Origin: Candidatus Berkelbacteria bacterium
Lineage (GTDB): Bacteria; Patescibacteriota; UBA1384; VFKW01
DNA: 7,431 bases
Reading direction: 5' to 3'
NCBI GenBank assembly: GCA_009885355.1
Contig: VFKW01000048.1
Location: 1-7,431 of the forward strand
How positions within the stretch are numbered: position 1 is the first letter of the stretch; every line of letters starts with the position of its first letter. Made by a program: the position numbers and the translations under genes. This document shows positions 5,158 to 7,431 of this stretch, in pieces. The notes beneath the pieces are model-generated. The model worked only from the letters and a program-made list of their open reading frames with translations, did not search any database and was not told the DNA's origin.

Positions 5158-6342
5158 TTATAAGTCTATTGTGCAAATAAAATCATCATCTTCAATAAAG
5201 CTCTTTGTTATGATATAAAATTCGGCCATTTTTAAATCATCAGCGATTCTTTGAAGTAGTTTCTTGTCTGAAATCGTACCGACAGTCTTGACCTCGAGTG
5301 CAATTTTTTTCTCAGGTAATATAAAATCAATTTCAGCCCCACTTCGTCTTTGATAATATCGAATATCTTCAAAATTCTTCAGATTATTAAATACTGCATT
5401 TTCCAAAAGTGACCCAGGTTCAACCCTGCCTATTTGATTAACTATACCTGTATCACAAAAATATATTTTCTTTGCTCCACTAATCTCCCTGTCAACGCTT
5501 GGAGAATATGGATCGACGAGACTTATAAAATATGTACCTTCCAAAAATGCGAGGTATGAATAGACTGTTTCTCGCGCCGCACCTATCTCATTTGCAATCT
5601 TGCTAATATCGATTTTTGATCCGACTCTTTGAAGAAGTAAAAATAACATTTTCTTAAAAAGACCTATATCTCTAAAATCTGACAAAAATTGAACATCTTT
5701 TTCAAAATATGACTTAAATATATCTCTAAGTAGAGTCTTTTTCCTTTCATAACTCGGTTCCAACGCAACCTGAGGAAACCCGCCATAATCTATATATTCA
5801 TCATAATGTTTTTTCCATTTTTCATACCTGATCTTATTTTTGTTCTGTGCCTTTTGTATAAAACTATCATAAAAATCCGGTTTTTCACCCTGAAAAATGA
5901 GATATTCTTCAAAATCTAGAGGAAACATTTCAAATACGATCTTACGACCTGACAAGCTCTCGGGAAATAAATTTTTAAGATAAAAACTGGAGGAACCGGT
6001 CACAAAAAACTTGACATCATAATGATCATACAAATATTTGATCGCCTTAACAGCTTCGGGATAAGCTTGAATTTCATCTAAAAAGAGATATGCCTTTTTA
6101 TTTTTGTCTATCCCTCTTTCTTTTAAATTGGACCAAATGTTATTATAATCCCTCTCATCAAACAAACTTTGATCAAGCGGATTTTCCATATCTAAAAAGG
6201 TTTTATTTTGATCATCAATAATGTCTGATATCATATGCAACAGAGTAGTTTTACCAACTCTTCGCATACCAGTAATAACAACTATCTCGCGTGTTTTTAT
6301 TTCAGATTTAATTTTTTCAAATAGTTTTCTTGAATATTGCAT
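5158..6342 (-). CDS. AAA_14/DUF4143-family ATPase of unknown function
   Basis: A 394-residue protein with the layout of COG1373-type predicted ATPases: Walker A GMRRVGKTT (25-33), Walker B YLFLDE (85-90), a sensor-like VTGSSS (114-119), SGRK (131-134), a winged-helix-like middle (about 245-270) and a C-terminal DUF4143 region with a PD-(D/E)XK-like pattern, GAEIDF (335-340) then ALEVK (348-352). The family is widespread in archaea and bacteria, often in isolated accessory positions; its role is not established. It interrupts an rml gene set and appears more AT-rich than its neighbours, suggesting later arrival. The start is firm: an in-frame TAA lies three codons upstream and there is no Shine-Dalgarno site. 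A promoter places the transcript start at about the ATG. It ends 11 nt before rmlD, so the two may be co-transcribed. Confidence 0.9.
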   Translation of the reverse strand: MQYSRKLFEKIKSEIKTREIVVITGMRRVGKTTLLHMISDIIDDQNKTFLDMENPLDQSLFDERDYNNIWSNLKERGIDKNKKAYLFLDEIQAYPEAVKAIKYLYDHYDVKFFVTGSSSFYLKNLFPESLSGRKIVFEMFPLDFEEYLIFQGEKPDFYDSFIQKAQNKNKIRYEKWKKHYDEYIDYGGFPQVALEPSYERKKTLLRDIFKSYFEKDVQFLSDFRDIGLFKKMLFLLLQRVGSKIDISKIANEIGAARETVYSYLAFLEGTYFISLVDPYSPSVDREISGAKKIYFCDTGIVNQIGRVEPGSLLENAVFNNLKNFEDIRYYQRRSGAEIDFILPEKKIALEVKTVGTISDKKLLQRIADDLKMAEFYIITKSFIEDDDFICTIDL

Positions 6343-6345
6343 ATG

Positions 6346-6377
6346 ATTATATTATCTCATTATTCACAATTTGTCAA
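6346..6377 (-). promoter_or_regulatory. Strong sigma70-type promoter giving a leaderless ATPase mRNA
   Basis: On the minus strand a perfect TTGACA (6377-6372) is followed by overlapping -10 candidates: GATAAT (6356-6351, 15-nt spacer), TAATAT (6354-6349, 17-nt spacer) and TATAAT (6351-6346, 20-nt spacer). With any of them transcription would begin within a few bases of the ATG at 6342. It could also drive rmlD, the FAD enzyme and galE downstream. The -35 box lies at the edge of 7-nt repeat words. Confidence 0.7.
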
Positions 6378-6439
6378 CTACTAACTTACAATTTACCATA
6401 CAATTTGCAAGTTAGTAACCAACAATTTACAAGTTAATA
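6375..6439. repeat. AT-rich inverted and direct repeats in the rmlB-ATPase spacer
   Basis: CTAACTT (6381-6387) and AAGTTAG (6409-6415) form an imperfect inverted repeat. An 18-nt unit of the form ACAATTTRCAAGTTARTA occurs directly repeated at 6400-6417 and 6422-6439. The first words, CAACTAC and TAACTTA, match heptamers of arrays A and D. The remaining spacer (6440-6500) holds only a weak stem (CACGC/GCATG, 6457-6470) and nothing else I can assign. Confidence 0.6.
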
Positions 6440-6500
6440 GATTCGCTTACTCATAACACGCTAAAGCATGATCTATAATATCTGTTCTTGGCGGCCTACT

Positions 6501-6582
6501 AGCTTAATAACTTATTTCTTATCCCGCCGCAGCGGGACCCCGCCAATCGGCGGTGGCTAGCTTATCAGCTTACTAGCTTATT
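6501..6582. repeat. Octanucleotide words flanking a GC-rich double hairpin
   Basis: AGCTTAAT and AACTTATT (6501-6516) lie on one side and AGCTTATC, AGCTTACT, AGCTTATT (6559-6582) on the other. Between them are two adjacent hairpins, TCCCGC/GCGGGA (6522-6537) and CCGCC/GGCGG (6540-6553). The right-hand octamers overlap the rmlB stop codon (6565-6567) and encode its last residues, NKLVS. No U-tract follows the hairpins, so a terminator is not evident. Confidence 0.7.
6518..6543. repeat. 26-bp GC-rich hairpin repeat, copy B
   Basis: Identical over 26 bases to 1280-1305. Here it continues into a second hairpin (6540-6553) that copy A lacks. It lies between rmlB and the ATPase. Confidence 0.85.
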
Positions 6583-7431
6583 GCTCGCATCTCTCTGGCT
6601 ATCCAAATACTCCTTCGAGATAATTCTTTTCCACCAATCTTCATTTTCCCTATACCAATCAATCGTTTTTTGAATTCCTTCTTCAAAAGTAACCGTAGGC
6701 TGCCAGCCTAATTCTCGAGTAATTTTACCATGATCAATCGCATATCGCATATCATGCCCTTTGCGATCTTCCACAAATGTCTTCAAACTCTCAGGTTTTC
6801 CCAGTAAATCCAATATTGTCCCAGAAACTTCGAGCCCATTTTTCTCCGAGTCCCCACCGACGCAATAAGTTTCACCTACCCTGCCTTTTTGTAAAATCAA
6901 ATCAATCGCCGCGCAATGATCCTCAACAAATAAATAATCTCTTATCGCCTTGCCTGATCCATAGAGTGGAACAGGCTTATCTTGCATCGCATTTGTAATG
7001 AACAGGGGAATGGCCTTTTCTGGAAAATGATATGGCCCGTAATTATTGGTACAATTTGAAATCGTAATTGGCAAACCATAAGTATCATAATATGCCCTCA
7101 CCAAGTGATCAGAACCGGCCTTGGAGGCCGAATAAGGGCTATGAGGGGAATAAGGGGTCGATTCATCAAAATACGTCTCTTGGCCAAGCTCGAGCGATCC
7201 AAACACTTCATCAGTTGAAACATGGTGAAATCTCTTCACCTGTAATTCTTTTGCCACATCGAGTAGAACCTGCGTTCCGATCACATTTGTCCTCACAAAT
7301 ATTCCCGGCCCCGTAATCGAGCGATCAACATGAGACTCGGCCGCAAAATGCACCACCATATCACAGCCTTCCATTGCTGGCTTCACTTGGTCATATTCAC
7401 AAATATCGCCTTTAATAAATTCATATCGCTC
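6565..7431 (-). CDS. rmlB: dTDP-glucose 4,6-dehydratase, 5' end beyond the window
   Basis: Second enzyme of dTDP-L-rhamnose synthesis: NAD-dependent conversion of dTDP-glucose to dTDP-4-dehydro-6-deoxyglucose. The frame is open to the right edge; 288 codons are present, and about 50-55 N-terminal residues with the GGxGFIG NAD motif are missing. Diagnostic features in fragment numbering are HFAAESHVDRSITGP, the catalytic Thr-Asp-Glu triplet STDEVFG (73-75), YSASK (Tyr100, Lys104), NNYGPYHFPEK and GHDMRYAID. The Asp-Glu pair separates dehydratases from plain epimerases. The GTG at 7386-7384 is an internal Val codon, not a start. The C-terminal NKLVS and stop are written in octamer repeat sequence, so the end of the gene may have been altered. 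rmlA and rmlC are not between it and rmlD; an ATPase is. Confidence 0.95.
   Translation of the reverse strand, partial: ERYEFIKGDICEYDQVKPAMEGCDMVVHFAAESHVDRSITGPGIFVRTNVIGTQVLLDVAKELQVKRFHHVSTDEVFGSLELGQETYFDESTPYSPHSPYSASKAGSDHLVRAYYDTYGLPITISNCTNNYGPYHFPEKAIPLFITNAMQDKPVPLYGSGKAIRDYLFVEDHCAAIDLILQKGRVGETYCVGGDSEKNGLEVSGTILDLLGKPESLKTFVEDRKGHDMRYAIDHGKITRELGWQPTVTFEEGIQKTIDWYRENEDWWKRIISKEYLDSQRDASNKLVS

Noticed and set aside
5147..5176. Upstream ATG at 5176 as the rmlD start (extra MHNRLIKRRV)
   Set aside because: The extra residues overlap the ATPase end, are not part of the RmlD fold, and contain the Shine-Dalgarno site that serves the ATG at 5146.
5158..6342. Alternative genetic code (TGA as glycine) sometimes seen in CPR lineages
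   Set aside because: TGA ends several genes exactly at ATGA overlaps with the next start, and no frame needs TGA read through.
7384..7386. GTG as the rmlB start
   Set aside because: The frame continues upstream to the window edge with sequence homologous to RmlB (RYEFIKGDIC), so the GTG is an internal valine codon.

Overview
The window is a stretch of bacterial chromosome in which every convincing gene lies on the minus strand, so transcription runs from the right edge (7431) to the left edge (1). The theme is nucleotide-sugar chemistry for surface polysaccharide. In transcription order it holds: a 5'-truncated rmlB (dTDP-glucose 4,6-dehydratase), an AAA_14/DUF4143 ATPase of unknown role, rmlD (dTDP-4-dehydrorhamnose reductase), an FAD-dependent UDP-galactopyranose-mutase-like oxidoreductase, a GalE-like UDP-glucose 4-epimerase, two tandem paralogous membrane-anchored TPR proteins, and possibly the first 21 codons of another gene running off the left edge. 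rmlA and rmlC are not in the window.

Layout: rmlB (6565-7431) ends inside a repeat region (6501-6582). Next comes an AT-rich spacer with a strong promoter (6346-6377) and the ATPase (5158-6342), whose start codon lies where transcription should begin. rmlD follows the ATPase after 11 nt, and rmlD, the FAD enzyme and galE are chained by 4-nt ATGA stop/start overlaps. A short spacer (1237-1335) holds a repeat cassette and a separate promoter for the TPR pair, which ends at a U-tract hairpin (142-164). No gene-free stretch exceeds 300 bases.

The most notable signal is a set of short repeats that do not respect gene borders. Heptanucleotide words, strictly in register but with a different consensus at each site, occur at 1311-1338, 1941-1968, 2482-2551 and 4714-4741. 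Octanucleotide words flank a GC-rich hairpin at 6501-6582, and a 26-bp core of that hairpin is repeated exactly at 1280-1305. GTCAT-type imperfect palindromes sit beside the arrays. Three insertions are inside coding sequence (two in galE, one in rmlD). All are read through in frame, and in each the other two frames of the same strand carry stops. The C-terminus of RmlB and the stop codon of GalE are also written in repeat sequence.

Organism: the standard code is used (TGA works as a stop in overlapping gene pairs), Shine-Dalgarno sites are AAGGAG-like, and the DNA is moderately AT-rich. Compact overlapping genes, a leaderless gene and 7-8 nt word arrays made me think of an uncultivated, small-genome lineage such as Candidate Phyla Radiation/Patescibacteria. 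That is an inference; no marker gene here proves it.

Taken together, RmlB and RmlD supply two of the four steps to dTDP-L-rhamnose. GalE plus the mutase-like enzyme could supply UDP-galactose and UDP-galactofuranose. The TPR proteins may act at the membrane, but nothing in the sequence links them biochemically to the sugar genes.
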